A stretch of DNA of 64,000 bases from JBGLNJ01 sp041300525 (lineage in GTDB: Bacteria; Chloroflexota; Anaerolineae; Fen-1058), in contig JBGLNJ010000001.1 in assembly GCA_041300525.1 (NCBI GenBank), positions 3,224,001 to 3,288,000 of the forward strand, read 5' to 3'. This document shows positions 35,878-44,182 of this stretch, in pieces. The notes beneath the pieces were generated by a model. The model ran no database searches and was not told where the DNA came from. It saw only the letters and a list, made by a program, of their open reading frames with translations. Each line of letters begins with the position of its first letter. Position 1 is the first letter of the stretch. A program made the position numbers and the translations under genes.

Positions 35878-36492
35878 CTAGATTTCAGTCTGCTCCGATA
35901 TCTCCAGGGCGTCATCTACTTCGATTCCGAGATACCTGACTGTACTTTCCAGCTTCGAGTGCCCCAGTAGAAGCTGAACGGCGCGAAGATTCTTGGTCCG
36001 TTTGTAAATCAGCGTCGCCTTGGTCCGTCGCATGGTGTGGGTACCATAGACTGTCGGGTCGAGTCCGATGGCAGCAACCCACTGATGAACGATCCGGGCG
36101 TACTGGCGCGTCGAAACATGAGGCGACTTGGAAAGGCGGCTCGGAAACAGGCATTGTTCGGGTTTCAGTTTTGCCTTCTCAATCCAGGCAGCGACAGCAG
36201 CTCTGGTTGGCTCGGTCAGTTCAAACTGCACGGGCCGCTGGGTCTTTCGCTGCACGACCATCGCTCTCGCCAGAATCTGATTGCCGTGCGTGATGTCGCG
36301 CACGCGCAGATTGACGAGATCGCAACCACGCAGCTTGCTGTCGATTGCGAGGTTGAACATGGCCAGGTCGCGGACCTGATGCGCGCTCTGTAGCTGAATC
36401 CGGATTGCCCAGATGTCCTTGGGCTTCAGCGGCGGCTTCTGGCCGACTAGCTTTCCCTTATTCCAGGGTTCCCGGTGTTGATTGGATTTCAT
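35878..36492 (-). CDS. Short tyrosine-type site-specific integrase
   Basis: 204 residues from ATG 36492, with GAAGGAGT upstream. Without an N-terminal arm domain, it goes almost directly into the catalytic fold: LRGCDLVNLRVRDI (R), VVQRKTQRPVQFELT (K), HTMRRTKATLIYKR (H, R), LLGHSKLESTVRYLG (H and Tyr). Such short integrases are common in proteobacteria. It may have brought in the accessory patch, but no attachment repeats were found beside it. It is followed on the same strand by nothing obvious. Confidence 0.88.
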   Translation of the reverse strand: MKSNQHREPWNKGKLVGQKPPLKPKDIWAIRIQLQSAHQVRDLAMFNLAIDSKLRGCDLVNLRVRDITHGNQILARAMVVQRKTQRPVQFELTEPTRAAVAAWIEKAKLKPEQCLFPSRLSKSPHVSTRQYARIVHQWVAAIGLDPTVYGTHTMRRTKATLIYKRTKNLRAVQLLLGHSKLESTVRYLGIEVDDALEISEQTEI

Positions 36493-36593
36493 GTCAGACT
36501 CCTTCGTGGTTGATGGAGTCTGATTGTGTTTCCGAGTCGCGGACGACCGCTTCAGAGAGTGCGGATCAATAGGTGCTCTCGGCCCAGAGTGTG

Positions 36594-36935
36594 TCAAAAC
36601 GCCTCATGATATAATGCGCTTGTCATTTTAATTGTATAGCCACCATGAAGCGCTTCATCGAAGGTGAAAGCCGAACCCAGAGTACGCTGCTCCCGGAGTG
36701 CCTTGACGACTACATAGCGGAGACCTCCTCGCCCATGCTCATCGTCATACACATCATAGTATTTTACCGTGACTACGTCAAAGTCTTGAAATTGACGTAC
36801 TTGGCTAACAACTGGGTCTAGGCCATTTCGAGCCTCCCGTGATTTGAGTTGATGTTGCTGAGCATTACTCTGAAAACATTCGGTGGCGAACATAAGGCAT
36901 AGCATGAGGGTTGAAGTTATGGATAGAATCTTCAT
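36594..36935 (-). CDS. Small secreted protein of unknown function
   Basis: ATG 36935 is chosen over one five codons earlier because GGAGATCGCG ends just before it. The 113-residue product has a signal peptide (MKILSITSTLMLCLMFATECF) and a mature part with DFDVVTVKYYDVYDDEHGRGGLRYVVVKAL and a TYTIK-like end. An LMFATEC stretch is a poor lipobox match. Base composition is visibly more AT-rich than the backbone, which suggests transfer. It ends close to the integrase start. Confidence 0.65.
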   Translation of the reverse strand: MKILSITSTLMLCLMFATECFQSNAQQHQLKSREARNGLDPVVSQVRQFQDFDVVTVKYYDVYDDEHGRGGLRYVVVKALREQRTLGSAFTFDEALHGGYTIKMTSALYHEAF

Positions 36936-36957
36936 CGCGATCTCCTTCATTGCATGC

Positions 36958-36980
36958 GGAAATATTTGAAAAATATTTCC
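36958..36980. promoter_or_regulatory. Perfect AT-rich palindrome upstream of the secreted-protein gene
   Basis: GGAAATATTT and AAATATTTCC are 10-base arms around GAA, 22 bases before the gene start and 11 bases from the IS701 end. It could be an operator or part of an insertion footprint. Confidence 0.4.
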
Positions 36981-36990
36981 GCGTTCCTAC

Positions 36991-38595
36991 CTTGCCAATG
37001 TCACATTAGGACGAGTCGCAATGTTGGTTTTGAGACTTCAAACGGCTGCTGGTCGAGCGCGACCGATTGACCAGATGAGCGACGACGTGTTGAGTCGCTT
37101 GTTCTGGTGTCAGGTCCGGCAAGGGCAGGACCGCCGTCAACAATTCTCGAACGTTCGCAGTCGAGAGCGCCGGCAAGACCTCGACTTTCAACTGTTCGAG
37201 CAGCTCAGGATCACGCGCATAGGTCTGTGCCCATTCCAGTTTGGTCTGCGCGACAAACCACAACGACGCGGCCGTGAGCGCCAAGTGATGTTCCCACGCT
37301 CGATATTTCTGCGCCATGAATTCGTCCCAGCCGATTTCAGTTTTGGCGTCCTCAAAGGTGCGCTCGGTAAAGTAGCGCCGACAACTCCGCTCAATCAACT
37401 CGGACTGGGGAATGTCGGCGGGAGCGTTCAGCAGGGTATACGAACAGTCGCCATTCGTCTCACGTCGGATCACCAACCATTCGGGTTGCGACTGTTTGCC
37501 GTCCACCACGGTCCAGACCCGCATCACGGCAAAGTCAGCCTCCACCCACCCGCGTTCCGCGTGGCGCACCTGGACATGCGTCCATTCGGTCTGGCGATTT
37601 TTCGCCAGGGCGCGCACCTCGCGGGGTTTCTGACGACTCACCACGCGCGGCTGTGTACAACGTCGCCCTTTCTTGCCGCGCCGCCGTGGAAGGCCGATCT
37701 TCGGTTCGCGCAGATACACGCGCGTATTCGCGGGCACTTGCGCTGCGTAGGCCACGTTTTCCGCGTTCAAATCAGCCCGAAATTGGCTGTCTCGCCCGTA
37801 CAACGTATCACACGCCAGCAGGTCAAACGGTACCCCATTCGCCTTGACCCGTTTGATCATCTTCAGGCCCAACTCAATTTTGGTTTTAAACTGGCGGTCT
37901 TTTGGGATTCCCAATTCTTCGCGTTTCTCGGCAAACGCTTTGCTCAGCCACTCTTCCCGCAAGAACAACTCGCCATCGACCAGCGTCCACACCTTGGCCT
38001 TGAGATGGGCATACACCAGACAAGTGTCCACTCGACACAGATCCACTTTGCCCAGCCGACCATTGTACTGCCGCGACGCGCCCGCAGTGTGCGTGCCGGC
38101 TTTCTCGTCTGCGCTCTCATCCAAAATCAGGGTGCCGCCCTGAGCCAAAATCGGTGTCGCTTTGATCTCGGCCTGAATCTGTTGGAAAACGACTTGGCCC
38201 AACCAGGGCGAACGAGCCATAAAGTGTTCCAACGCTTGTCCATCGCCACCGTTCAATGTTCGATCTATGTTGGCAAAGTTTCGTTCCCTCTCCATGGTCA
38301 ATTGAGCCCGCAGATAGTCGTAGGCGTTCCGGCTCGTGTCGCGGGTGCGGGTTTTGAAACAGGGAGAAAATCGCAGCCAGAACCGATAGAGGTGATCTCC
38401 CAATTGGCTCGTCATCTCTGGCGAAATCCCCCAACGGTCAGGGGCATACAAATCCAAGTTTTGGGCGTTTGCAAAGTCATTCGTTAATTGATACCACACT
38501 TCACGCTATTGCCAAATACGGCCAAGCCGAGAAAGCCAGATATGGGGGTGAAAAAGCGCGACATCCCCATATGTGCCGAATGTGACATTGGCAAG
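36991..38595. mobile_element. IS701-like insertion sequence, complete
   Basis: The ends are 17-base perfect inverted repeats, CTTGCCAATGTCACATT at 36991-37007 and its complement at 38579-38595, with similarity continuing a few bases inward. The element is 1605 bases with one transposase. Flanking bases are CTAC on the left and CTAA on the right, near the YTAR target duplication known for IS701, but not identical. The right flank reads CTAATCACCAGG, the end motif of the MITE-like repeat at 1111. Confidence 0.85.
37006..38499 (-). CDS. IS701-family DDE transposase
   Basis: 497 residues. The first catalytic Asp is in LILDESADEKAGTHTAGASRQYNGRLGKVDLCRV, a signature of the IS701/DDE_5 group. The second Asp region is PFDLLACDTLYGRDSQFR, and the Glu helix is YFTERTFEDAKTEIGWDEF. 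The stop codon overlaps the left inverted repeat, as often seen in compact insertion sequences. The frame is intact, so the element may still be active. Confidence 0.92.
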   Translation of the reverse strand: MWYQLTNDFANAQNLDLYAPDRWGISPEMTSQLGDHLYRFWLRFSPCFKTRTRDTSRNAYDYLRAQLTMERERNFANIDRTLNGGDGQALEHFMARSPWLGQVVFQQIQAEIKATPILAQGGTLILDESADEKAGTHTAGASRQYNGRLGKVDLCRVDTCLVYAHLKAKVWTLVDGELFLREEWLSKAFAEKREELGIPKDRQFKTKIELGLKMIKRVKANGVPFDLLACDTLYGRDSQFRADLNAENVAYAAQVPANTRVYLREPKIGLPRRRGKKGRRCTQPRVVSRQKPREVRALAKNRQTEWTHVQVRHAERGWVEADFAVMRVWTVVDGKQSQPEWLVIRRETNGDCSYTLLNAPADIPQSELIERSCRRYFTERTFEDAKTEIGWDEFMAQKYRAWEHHLALTAASLWFVAQTKLEWAQTYARDPELLEQLKVEVLPALSTANVRELLTAVLPLPDLTPEQATQHVVAHLVNRSRSTSSRLKSQNQHCDSS

Positions 38596-38598
38596 CTA

Positions 38599-38745
38599 AT
38601 CACCAGGATAGAGGGCTTCTGGTCACTCCTGCGTTCTTGGCTGCGGCCTCGTCGTGGTCGGGCCGACGTGAAACGATATGCGCGAGTGGGAGCCACGGCG
38701 ACAGAGGCCATCTTATTCGAGGCCAGCCAGCACGGCTATCAATGA
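38599..38745 (+). pseudogene. IS1595-like transposase remnant
   Basis: The frame after the IS701 right end reads ITRIEGFWSLLRSWLRPRRGR, which resembles the C-terminal IEGFWSLLKSWLRPHRG of IS1595/ISXO2-type transposases, then diverges to a stop at 38745. The upstream catalytic region is absent. The match is short, so this is tentative. Confidence 0.45.
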
Positions 38746-38826
38746 CAGCTTGACCCGGTGGCACAACACAGTCCCCGGCTTGCCAAACACCGGAGACTGT
38801 TCGTTCCTGCTCCTTGACCTGCCGGT

Positions 38827-41301
38827 CTATTGTGCTGTCTTTTCTTCCGAGTTCTCTACAGTTCCCTTTGTTCCTTCCGCTTCCTTCTTCCCGTTCCCCT
38901 TGGCGAACTTTTCGATCCCCTCGGCCAGCGCCTTGAGCCGCGCCTCGACGCGCGCGTGAACGGTCCCTTCGGGGAATTTGCCGGACTCGTCGCGCTGACC
39001 GGCGGGGACGCCCGTCAGCAACTCGATGCCCTCGTCAATTGTCTGGATGGCCCAGATGTGGAATTTGCCCTCGGCGCACGCCTGGATAACCTTGGGCCGC
39101 AGCATCAAGTCCTTGATATTTTGGTGCGGGATAATCACGCCCTGGTCGCCCGTCAAGCCCTGCGCCTGGCAGACCTTGAAGAATCCCTCGATCTTGAATT
39201 GAGCGCCGCCGATGGGCTGCACCTGGCCGCGCTGGTTCACCGAGCCGGTCACGGCGATGCTTTGCTCGATGGGTAAACCCGACAGGCTCGAAAGAATCGC
39301 GTACAGCTCAGCCGACGACGCGATGTCGCCTTCCACGTCGTTGTAGAGCTGCTCAAAGCCCAGGCTGGCCGAAAGGGTGAGCGGGCGTTCGAGCGCGTAC
39401 TGCCCACCCAGGTAGCCCACCAGGATCATCACGCCTTTGTTGTGGATGCGGCCGCTCATCCGCACTTCGCGCTCGATGTTCACGACGCCGGCGCGGCCCA
39501 TATAGGTGCGCGCCGTGATGCGCGAAGGCTCGCCGAACGCATAATCCCCCAGCGTGGACACCGTCAGCCCGTTGACTTGGCCGACCGTTGCGCCGGTCGT
39601 GTCAATCATGATCGTCCCTTTGGCGATGGTCTCTTGCGCGCGCTCTTCGATCTGGTTCGAGCGATACATCCATTCGTCCGCCGCGCGATGTACGTCCTCG
39701 GCACTGACGAGCGCGTGCCCGGCCTTGCCGGCCCAATAGGATGCCTCGCGGATAATGTCGGCCACATCGCCAAAGCGAGTCGTGAGCTTGGTTTGGTCTT
39801 CGGCCAGGCGGCTGCCGTATTCGACGATGGTCGCCACGCCGGAAGGATCAAAGTCGCGCAACTGTTCCAGGGCCGAGCGCGCGCGAATGAACAGCGCATA
39901 ACTTTGCTCGTTCTCCGGCGTGCGGTCCATGTCGGAAGCAAAGTCCGCTTTGACCTTGAACAGTTTTTGGAAATCTTCGTCCGCCGAGTAGAGCGTGTAG
40001 TAGAGGTAGGCCGAGCCGAGCAGAATCACTTTCACGTCGAGGGGGATCGGCTCCGGCGCAAGCGTCACCGTCGTCAGCAGGCGCATCTGCGCGCCCGGCT
40101 CTTCGATCGTGATCGTGCCGCCAGAGAGCGCGCGCTTGAGCGCGTTATACGTCGCTTGATCTTCCAGCAGGTCTCTGGCGCGCAAGACGAGATAGCCGCC
40201 GTTGGCGATGTGCAGTGCGCCTGCGCGCAGCATCGTAAAATCGGTTGTCGTCCCGCCGAACTTGACGTCGTGCTCGATGCGGCCCAGCAAGTTGGTGAAG
40301 GTGGGATTCGGCTCGACGATGACCGGCGCGCCGTGGCAGTGAGAGTTATCCACCAGCAGATTGACCTGGTAGCGCATCAGCGGCGACGGCGCGGCGCTAT
40401 CCGGCGCGGCTTGACCTTGCGCGGCGCTCGTCTCCTCGCCAGAGCCGGCGTCGCCAGCGTCCTTCCAAGCCTGCGCGCGTTCGACGACGTCTTGGCGGAC
40501 TTGTTTGAGGTACAGCACGACTTCGTCATACTCAGCGTATTTGCTCTCCAAATCGTCCAGCCGATGCCCGACGGCAAAACTTGCCACCTGCCGGTCGAGG
40601 TCGAGCAGCCTGGCTTTGGCGACCTTGTCGAGATCGCGGACGGCGCGCAGCGCATCGCCCAGCGCGTCTTCCAGGTCGCGGCGCGCGGCCTCGAGTTGCT
40701 GCTGTTGCGTGGCTGGAAACTTGGCGACGGCCTCGGCGTCAGCCGGTTGGCCGTTGATGATAGGCGCGATGAGCAAGCCGGTAGGAGTTTGCACGAGCCC
40801 GAACCCTCGGCCTTCCGCCACCTCACTCAACTTGGCGAATTCTGTGTCGCGCGCCTCTTCGAATTCGCGCCCGATCCGGGTGTGCGCCTGTTCGTATTCC
40901 TCCGTCTCGAACGCGCGGGGCAGGTCGGTCTGGAGATGCGCGACTAGCGCCTGCATGTCCGCGCGCAGTTCGCTGCCCTTGCCCTTCGGCAAAAAGATGG
41001 CGCGCGGCTTGTACGGCTCGGCAAAATTGTTGACGTATACCCAGTCGGAAGGGACCGGTTGGGTAGCCGCTTTTTGTTCCAGGAAACGCTGGATCGTCGT
41101 CGCGCGTCCCGTGCCGCCGGGGCCGAGGACAAAGATGTTAAAGCCGGGGCTTTCGATGTCAATCCCGAACTCGATGGCGTGCGTGGCACGCGGCTGGCCG
41201 ATAATGTCCGGCACAATCGGCAGATCGGCGGTGGACTGGAATGCAAAATTCGCCGGATCGCACGCGCGGCGGAGTTGATTTGGCGCGAGTTCTTGGATCA
41301 T
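38827..41301 (-). CDS. Lon-like ATP-dependent protease (COG1067)
   Basis: 824 residues from ATG 41301. The AAA-type part has a Walker A variant FVLGPGGTGRATT (Arg for Lys, usual in this group), a large central insert with coiled coil (about 180-310), and VDNSHCHGAPVIVEPNPTFTNLLGRIEHD with GALHIANGGYLVLRARDLL as Walker B. The C-terminal S16 protease domain has the catalytic Ser in EGDIASSAELYAILSSLSGLP and Lys in GGAQFKIEGFFKVC. It is cytosolic quality control. The dnaN fragment lies upstream. Confidence 0.9.
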   Translation of the reverse strand: MIQELAPNQLRRACDPANFAFQSTADLPIVPDIIGQPRATHAIEFGIDIESPGFNIFVLGPGGTGRATTIQRFLEQKAATQPVPSDWVYVNNFAEPYKPRAIFLPKGKGSELRADMQALVAHLQTDLPRAFETEEYEQAHTRIGREFEEARDTEFAKLSEVAEGRGFGLVQTPTGLLIAPIINGQPADAEAVAKFPATQQQQLEAARRDLEDALGDALRAVRDLDKVAKARLLDLDRQVASFAVGHRLDDLESKYAEYDEVVLYLKQVRQDVVERAQAWKDAGDAGSGEETSAAQGQAAPDSAAPSPLMRYQVNLLVDNSHCHGAPVIVEPNPTFTNLLGRIEHDVKFGGTTTDFTMLRAGALHIANGGYLVLRARDLLEDQATYNALKRALSGGTITIEEPGAQMRLLTTVTLAPEPIPLDVKVILLGSAYLYYTLYSADEDFQKLFKVKADFASDMDRTPENEQSYALFIRARSALEQLRDFDPSGVATIVEYGSRLAEDQTKLTTRFGDVADIIREASYWAGKAGHALVSAEDVHRAADEWMYRSNQIEERAQETIAKGTIMIDTTGATVGQVNGLTVSTLGDYAFGEPSRITARTYMGRAGVVNIEREVRMSGRIHNKGVMILVGYLGGQYALERPLTLSASLGFEQLYNDVEGDIASSAELYAILSSLSGLPIEQSIAVTGSVNQRGQVQPIGGAQFKIEGFFKVCQAQGLTGDQGVIIPHQNIKDLMLRPKVIQACAEGKFHIWAIQTIDEGIELLTGVPAGQRDESGKFPEGTVHARVEARLKALAEGIEKFAKGNGKKEAEGTKGTVENSEEKTAQ

Positions 41302-41328
41302 ACTTTTCCCTTTGATGAGACATCCTAT

Positions 41329-41392
41329 TCGTAAAACGTGCTGCGTATTGCGTATTCCGTTTTCACGCAACACGCAACACGCAGCACGTATC
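41329..41392. repeat. Cluster of ACGCAACACG/ACGTGCTGCG-type units
   Basis: ACGTGCTGCGTATTGCGTAT is followed by ACGCAACACGCAACACGCAG and CACGT, so the block can fold on itself. The next 30 bases contain CGACCTGTTACCTG twice. It belongs to the repeat family listed at 7288. Confidence 0.6.
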
Positions 41393-41416
41393 TTGCGACC
41401 TGTTACCTGCGACCTG

Positions 41417-41800
41417 TTACCTGTTCCCGATGTGCATCGGCATCACCACGCACAGGAAAGTGTCATCGCCCACCGGCGTAAACTTGCCGGGGCTGGAAGG
41501 CGTGCTCGTCTCTAACGCCACCTGGGCCGCGTTGGCGGCCGAGAGCAGGTCAATTAGATATTTGACGTTGAACGCGATCTGGATCGGCGCGCCTTCGACC
41601 GTCGCGTCCATCTCGCCGACGTTATCGCCGGTCTCGGCAGAAGTGGCTTGAACGGTGATGTGCCCCGGCGCCAGTTCGCTGCCCGGCTCGACGGTCAGCT
41701 TGACAATGTTGGCGCTTTCCCGCGCGAAAACGTTGGCGGCCTTGCACGCTTTGAGCAGTTCCGTCGTGCCTATGACCGTGCGCGTTTCCTTTTTCTTGGG
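41417..41800 (-). pseudogene. dnaN: C-terminal fragment of DNA polymerase III beta clamp
   Basis: The minus-strand frame from about 41800 reads TRTVIGTTELLKACKAANVF, then ARESANIVKLTVEPG, TAETGDNVGEMDA, IAFNVKYLIDLLSA and a C-terminus ending FLCVVMPMHIGNR. This is the third clamp domain with the VMPM partner-binding end (normally VMPMR/L). About 250 N-terminal residues are missing; upstream DNA is a small membrane-protein gene. A complete dnaN must exist elsewhere if the organism is viable. Confidence 0.8.
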
Positions 41801-42225
41801 ACGACAAAAAGCAAAAGGAAGGAAAGGCAGGACCGCCATCTGCTGCGAGCGGGCTGTGGCTTGGGCTTGGGTATCTCGGCGGGCCGCCACGCCCTAACCA
41901 AGTCCGGCGTCACCTGGCTCATCACGTCTGCTTCTTTTTTCCGCTGCCGGACGAATTGCAAAACATCTGGCCGAAAGAGAAAGAACATGGCGGCAAACAC
42001 AACATTAGCCAACAATAGAAACAGTCCTCCAACAAACAATATCTGAAACAATGCCAGGTACCAGGTAGTGCTTTGGCGCGCAGACGGGAAACTCCCAAAG
42101 AGAACAACAGTGAGCCACACAAAGACAATGGGCAACGCCAAAATCGCCAGATACCGCACAACGGTCACCCAGCGATCCCTGGCCTCTTGCCGGTCTTGAG
42201 AATTCTGATCTCGGAGTTGATTCAC
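41770..42225 (-). CDS. Small two-helix membrane protein, function unknown
   Basis: Starts MNQLRDQNSQDRQEARDRWV; two hydrophobic helices follow (ILALPIVFVWLTVVLFGSF and FQILFVGGLFLLLANVVFAA), then a basic cytosolic tail. The last 20 or so residues (SCLSFLLLFVVPRKRKRARS) run into the dnaN fragment in another frame, so the native C-terminus may be lost. No family was recognised. Confidence 0.6.
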   Translation of the reverse strand: MNQLRDQNSQDRQEARDRWVTVVRYLAILALPIVFVWLTVVLFGSFPSARQSTTWYLALFQILFVGGLFLLLANVVFAAMFFLFRPDVLQFVRQRKKEADVMSQVTPDLVRAWRPAEIPKPKPQPARSRWRSCLSFLLLFVVPRKRKRARS

Positions 42226-42315
42226 GCCATTCTCCCGGTCGCCAGTGACATTCGATCATTCACCCCAAGTGCTACACTGACAACGGAACACGCAATACGC
42301 AACACGCTTGACCGA

Positions 42316-42351
42316 CTATCCTCGCATCTTGAAGAACGCCGCTTCCGCTTC
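42316..42351. repeat. Copy of the aldolase gene's 3' end (direct repeat, distal)
   Basis: 36 bases matching 42957-42992 with three differences. Read on the minus strand it would end EAEAAFFKMRG-stop, against EAEVAFFRMRG-stop in the real aldolase gene. The two copies bracket the two-gene nucleotidyltransferase cassette. Confidence 0.7.
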
Positions 42352-42375
42352 ATTGGCGTTAGCCCACTCCCTGGC

Positions 42376-42813
42376 CTACTGTAGATTCTCCAGGTCTGCC
42401 AGGTCTTGCAGCCGTCCCGCAGCCTTTTTGCTTTTCTTCAAGTTCTCCAAGTCAATAAAGTCCACGGTGACATCGTCAATCATCACTTTTACCCGTGACG
42501 CGTAACAGGTCTCAAAATCTATGCCGGGTGGAGTCGTAATCAGGTCTATCCGACTGGGAGGATAGCCGAGCTGAACAATCTGGTCTGGCACGAGAAAATC
42601 TGCGGCTTGCAAGTTCAGTGAGCCAAACCCGAACTGCTCCAATGCTTTGACCATGTTCACGGCATTGTCTGGCTTCATCTCAATCCAGACGTCAAGGTCT
42701 TTGGTGTAGCGGGGATAGCCGTGCAAGGCGACAGCATACCCACCGATCACCAAATAGCGGACATGGTTATCGTTTAGCGACTGTATAAACTCTTTGAAAT
42801 CTTGGTTCAGCAC
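42376..42813 (-). CDS. Nucleotidyltransferase-fold protein (DUF6036-like), toxin-antitoxin-type partner
   Basis: 145 residues. The pol-beta-type active site is VIGGYAVALHGYPRYTKDLDVWIEM (GG-x(n)-D-x-D), followed by DLITTPPGIDFETCY and VDFIDLENLKKSKKAAGR, typical of the AbiEii/DUF6036 group. It overlaps the end of the 62-residue gene by 47 bases, so the pair is translated together. Such pairs are often toxin-antitoxin modules, but that is inferred. The pair sits between copies of the aldolase gene end. Confidence 0.85.
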   Translation of the reverse strand: MLNQDFKEFIQSLNDNHVRYLVIGGYAVALHGYPRYTKDLDVWIEMKPDNAVNMVKALEQFGFGSLNLQAADFLVPDQIVQLGYPPSRIDLITTPPGIDFETCYASRVKVMIDDVTVDFIDLENLKKSKKAAGRLQDLADLENLQ

Positions 42814-42955
42814 CGTATTTCCACCGATGAAATTCTTGGCGAATTTGCTCTAGCGCCGCCAAGCGCATGGGATAGGGTTGGGTTTGCCAAAATGCAAAAT
42901 CGCTCTTCCGCTCGCGGAGATTGACTTTGGCACAAACTTTTCTGACGCTTGTCAT
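42767..42955 (-). CDS. Small partner of the nucleotidyltransferase
   Basis: 62 residues from ATG 42955, with GAGGATAGG directly in front: MTSVRKVCAKVNLRERKSDF, then AFWQTQPYPMRLAALEQIRQEF and HRWKYGAEPRFQRVYTVAKR. The RERKSDFAFWQTQPxxxRLAALEQIR layout is a recurring small protein placed before nucleotidyltransferases. It starts one base before the aldolase stop. It could be the antitoxin or an accessory factor. Confidence 0.75.
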   Translation of the reverse strand: MTSVRKVCAKVNLRERKSDFAFWQTQPYPMRLAALEQIRQEFHRWKYGAEPRFQRVYTVAKR

Positions 42956-42956
42956 C

Positions 42957-43604
42957 CTATCCTCGCATCCTGAAGAACGCCACTTCCGCCTCGACCACTT
43001 CCGGCGGCAGTACATTGACCTGCACAGCCCACGTGGCGTACAAGAACGCCATCGCCAGTTTTTCAAGATACTGGCACGCGACAAGCGCCGCCTTCAGATT
43101 CGCGCCCACCGCCAACGCGCCGTGATTGGCGAGCAGGCAGGCGTTGCGCTCGCCCAGCGCCTTGACCGCGCGCTCGACCAATTCCTCGCTGCCCGTCATG
43201 GCGTGCGGGGCCACCTCGATCTGCCCGCCGAGGAAAATCATCTGGTCTTCCAAAATCGGCGGGATGGGTTTGCCCACCACCGCCACCGCGCTGCTGATGG
43301 GCGGGTGCGCGTGAATGACCGCGCCCACATCGGGCCGCGCGCGATAGACCGCCGCGTGCAAGAGCAATTCGGCGGACGGGATGCCTTCGCCCTCCACCGG
43401 CTCGCCCTCCTCGTCCACCACCACAATGTCGTCGGGCAAGAGCGCGTCGTAATAGCGGCCGTGCGGTGTGATCGCCAGCAGCACGCGCCCCTCGACTTGT
43501 CCGGCGCGCGCGCTGACGTTGCCGCTATCGCCCACCGTCAGGCCGGCCGCCAGCATGGCCTGGGCCGTGCTCAACACTTGCGATCTGAGTGTCTCAAAGG
43601 TCAT
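42957..43604 (-). CDS. Class II aldolase, L-fuculose-phosphate aldolase type
   Basis: Zinc aldolase/epimerase fold, cleaving or epimerising a sugar phosphate. In 215 residues: AGLTVGDSGNVSARAG (substrate loop), ITPHG, the catalytic Glu in IPSAELLLHAAVY, zinc ligands HAHPPISSAV and LANHGALAVG. GGAGAAG precedes ATG 43604. It lies downstream of an FGGY-type sugar kinase on the same strand (1.4 kb away), which fits kinase-then-aldolase breakdown of a deoxy- or pentulose sugar. The exact substrate is not known. Confidence 0.88.
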   Translation of the reverse strand: MTFETLRSQVLSTAQAMLAAGLTVGDSGNVSARAGQVEGRVLLAITPHGRYYDALLPDDIVVVDEEGEPVEGEGIPSAELLLHAAVYRARPDVGAVIHAHPPISSAVAVVGKPIPPILEDQMIFLGGQIEVAPHAMTGSEELVERAVKALGERNACLLANHGALAVGANLKAALVACQYLEKLAMAFLYATWAVQVNVLPPEVVEAEVAFFRMRG

Positions 43605-43617
43605 GTGTCACTTCTCC

Positions 43618-43668
43618 AGACCTGACAGGTTTCAGGCGAACCGAAGGTTCGTAAAACCTGTCAGGTCT
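43618..43668 (-). terminator. Strong hairpin between lipoprotein and aldolase genes
   Basis: AGACCTGACAGGTTT and AAACCTGTCAGGTCT are perfect 15-base arms; an inner GCGAACC/GGTTCGT stem stacks inside. It begins at the lipoprotein stop codon. There is no clear T-tract, so it may be an attenuating hairpin or a mobile palindrome instead of a true terminator. Confidence 0.55.
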
Positions 43669-44182
43669 ATGGCGTCACATCCAAAATCGTGACGGCGATA
43701 TCGCCGCCCGCTTTGCTCGACGCCGACGCCGAGTACACCCAATCCTTCGCCACATTCGTCACGGGCGGGACGATGTCATAACTGGCCGGCGTCTTGCCTT
43801 CCAGCACGCCGGTCTTGACGCCGGGCAGTCCATTCGCCCCCACCGCCGAAGTGGACCACGTCCCACTGAACGCCACTGCCCCCGCGCGAGATGTGACCGA
43901 CAAACGGTATTGGTGTCCCGGCTGCAGCTTGACGAGCGTCAATGCGGCCAGCGGGCTGCCCTCCTGCCGCGCGACAACCGCCGGCGTCGCCAGCGGCGAG
44001 AGAGGCGAGGCGCTCGTGGGCCTGGCCGGGAGCGCCTCTGTCGGCGCGACCTCCACACTCGTCGGCGTGGCGACGACGAGCGGTTCCGGCGTGGGCGGAG
44101 TGGGTGGCTTGCACGCGGCCAGCAAAAAGGCCAACGAGACGAGAATGATTACGCTTACGATTACGCTTCGAGTCGTCATCAA
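43667..44182 (-). CDS. Lipoprotein with Pro/Thr-rich linker
   Basis: 171 residues. The signal peptide SVIVSVIILVSLAFLLAAC has a lipobox (LLAAC), then a linker KPPTPPTPEPLVVATPTSVEV rich in Pro, Thr and Ala, then a beta-rich domain (LVKLQPGHQYRLSVTSRAGAVAF, YDIVPPVTNVAKDWVYSAS, GDIAVTILDV). It should be anchored outside the cell membrane. The function is unknown. GAGGAAAACTTG precedes the start. Confidence 0.8.
   Translation of the reverse strand: MMTTRSVIVSVIILVSLAFLLAACKPPTPPTPEPLVVATPTSVEVAPTEALPARPTSASPLSPLATPAVVARQEGSPLAALTLVKLQPGHQYRLSVTSRAGAVAFSGTWSTSAVGANGLPGVKTGVLEGKTPASYDIVPPVTNVAKDWVYSASASSKAGGDIAVTILDVTP

Noticed and set aside
37021..38487. 488-codon frame antisense to the IS701 transposase
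   Set aside because: The minus-strand frame has the DDE motifs and matches the inverted-repeat boundaries.
39442..40947. 501-codon open frame antisense to the Lon-like protease gene
   Set aside because: Low-complexity Arg/Ala-rich translation; it mirrors codon bias of the real gene, which has complete ATPase and protease motifs.
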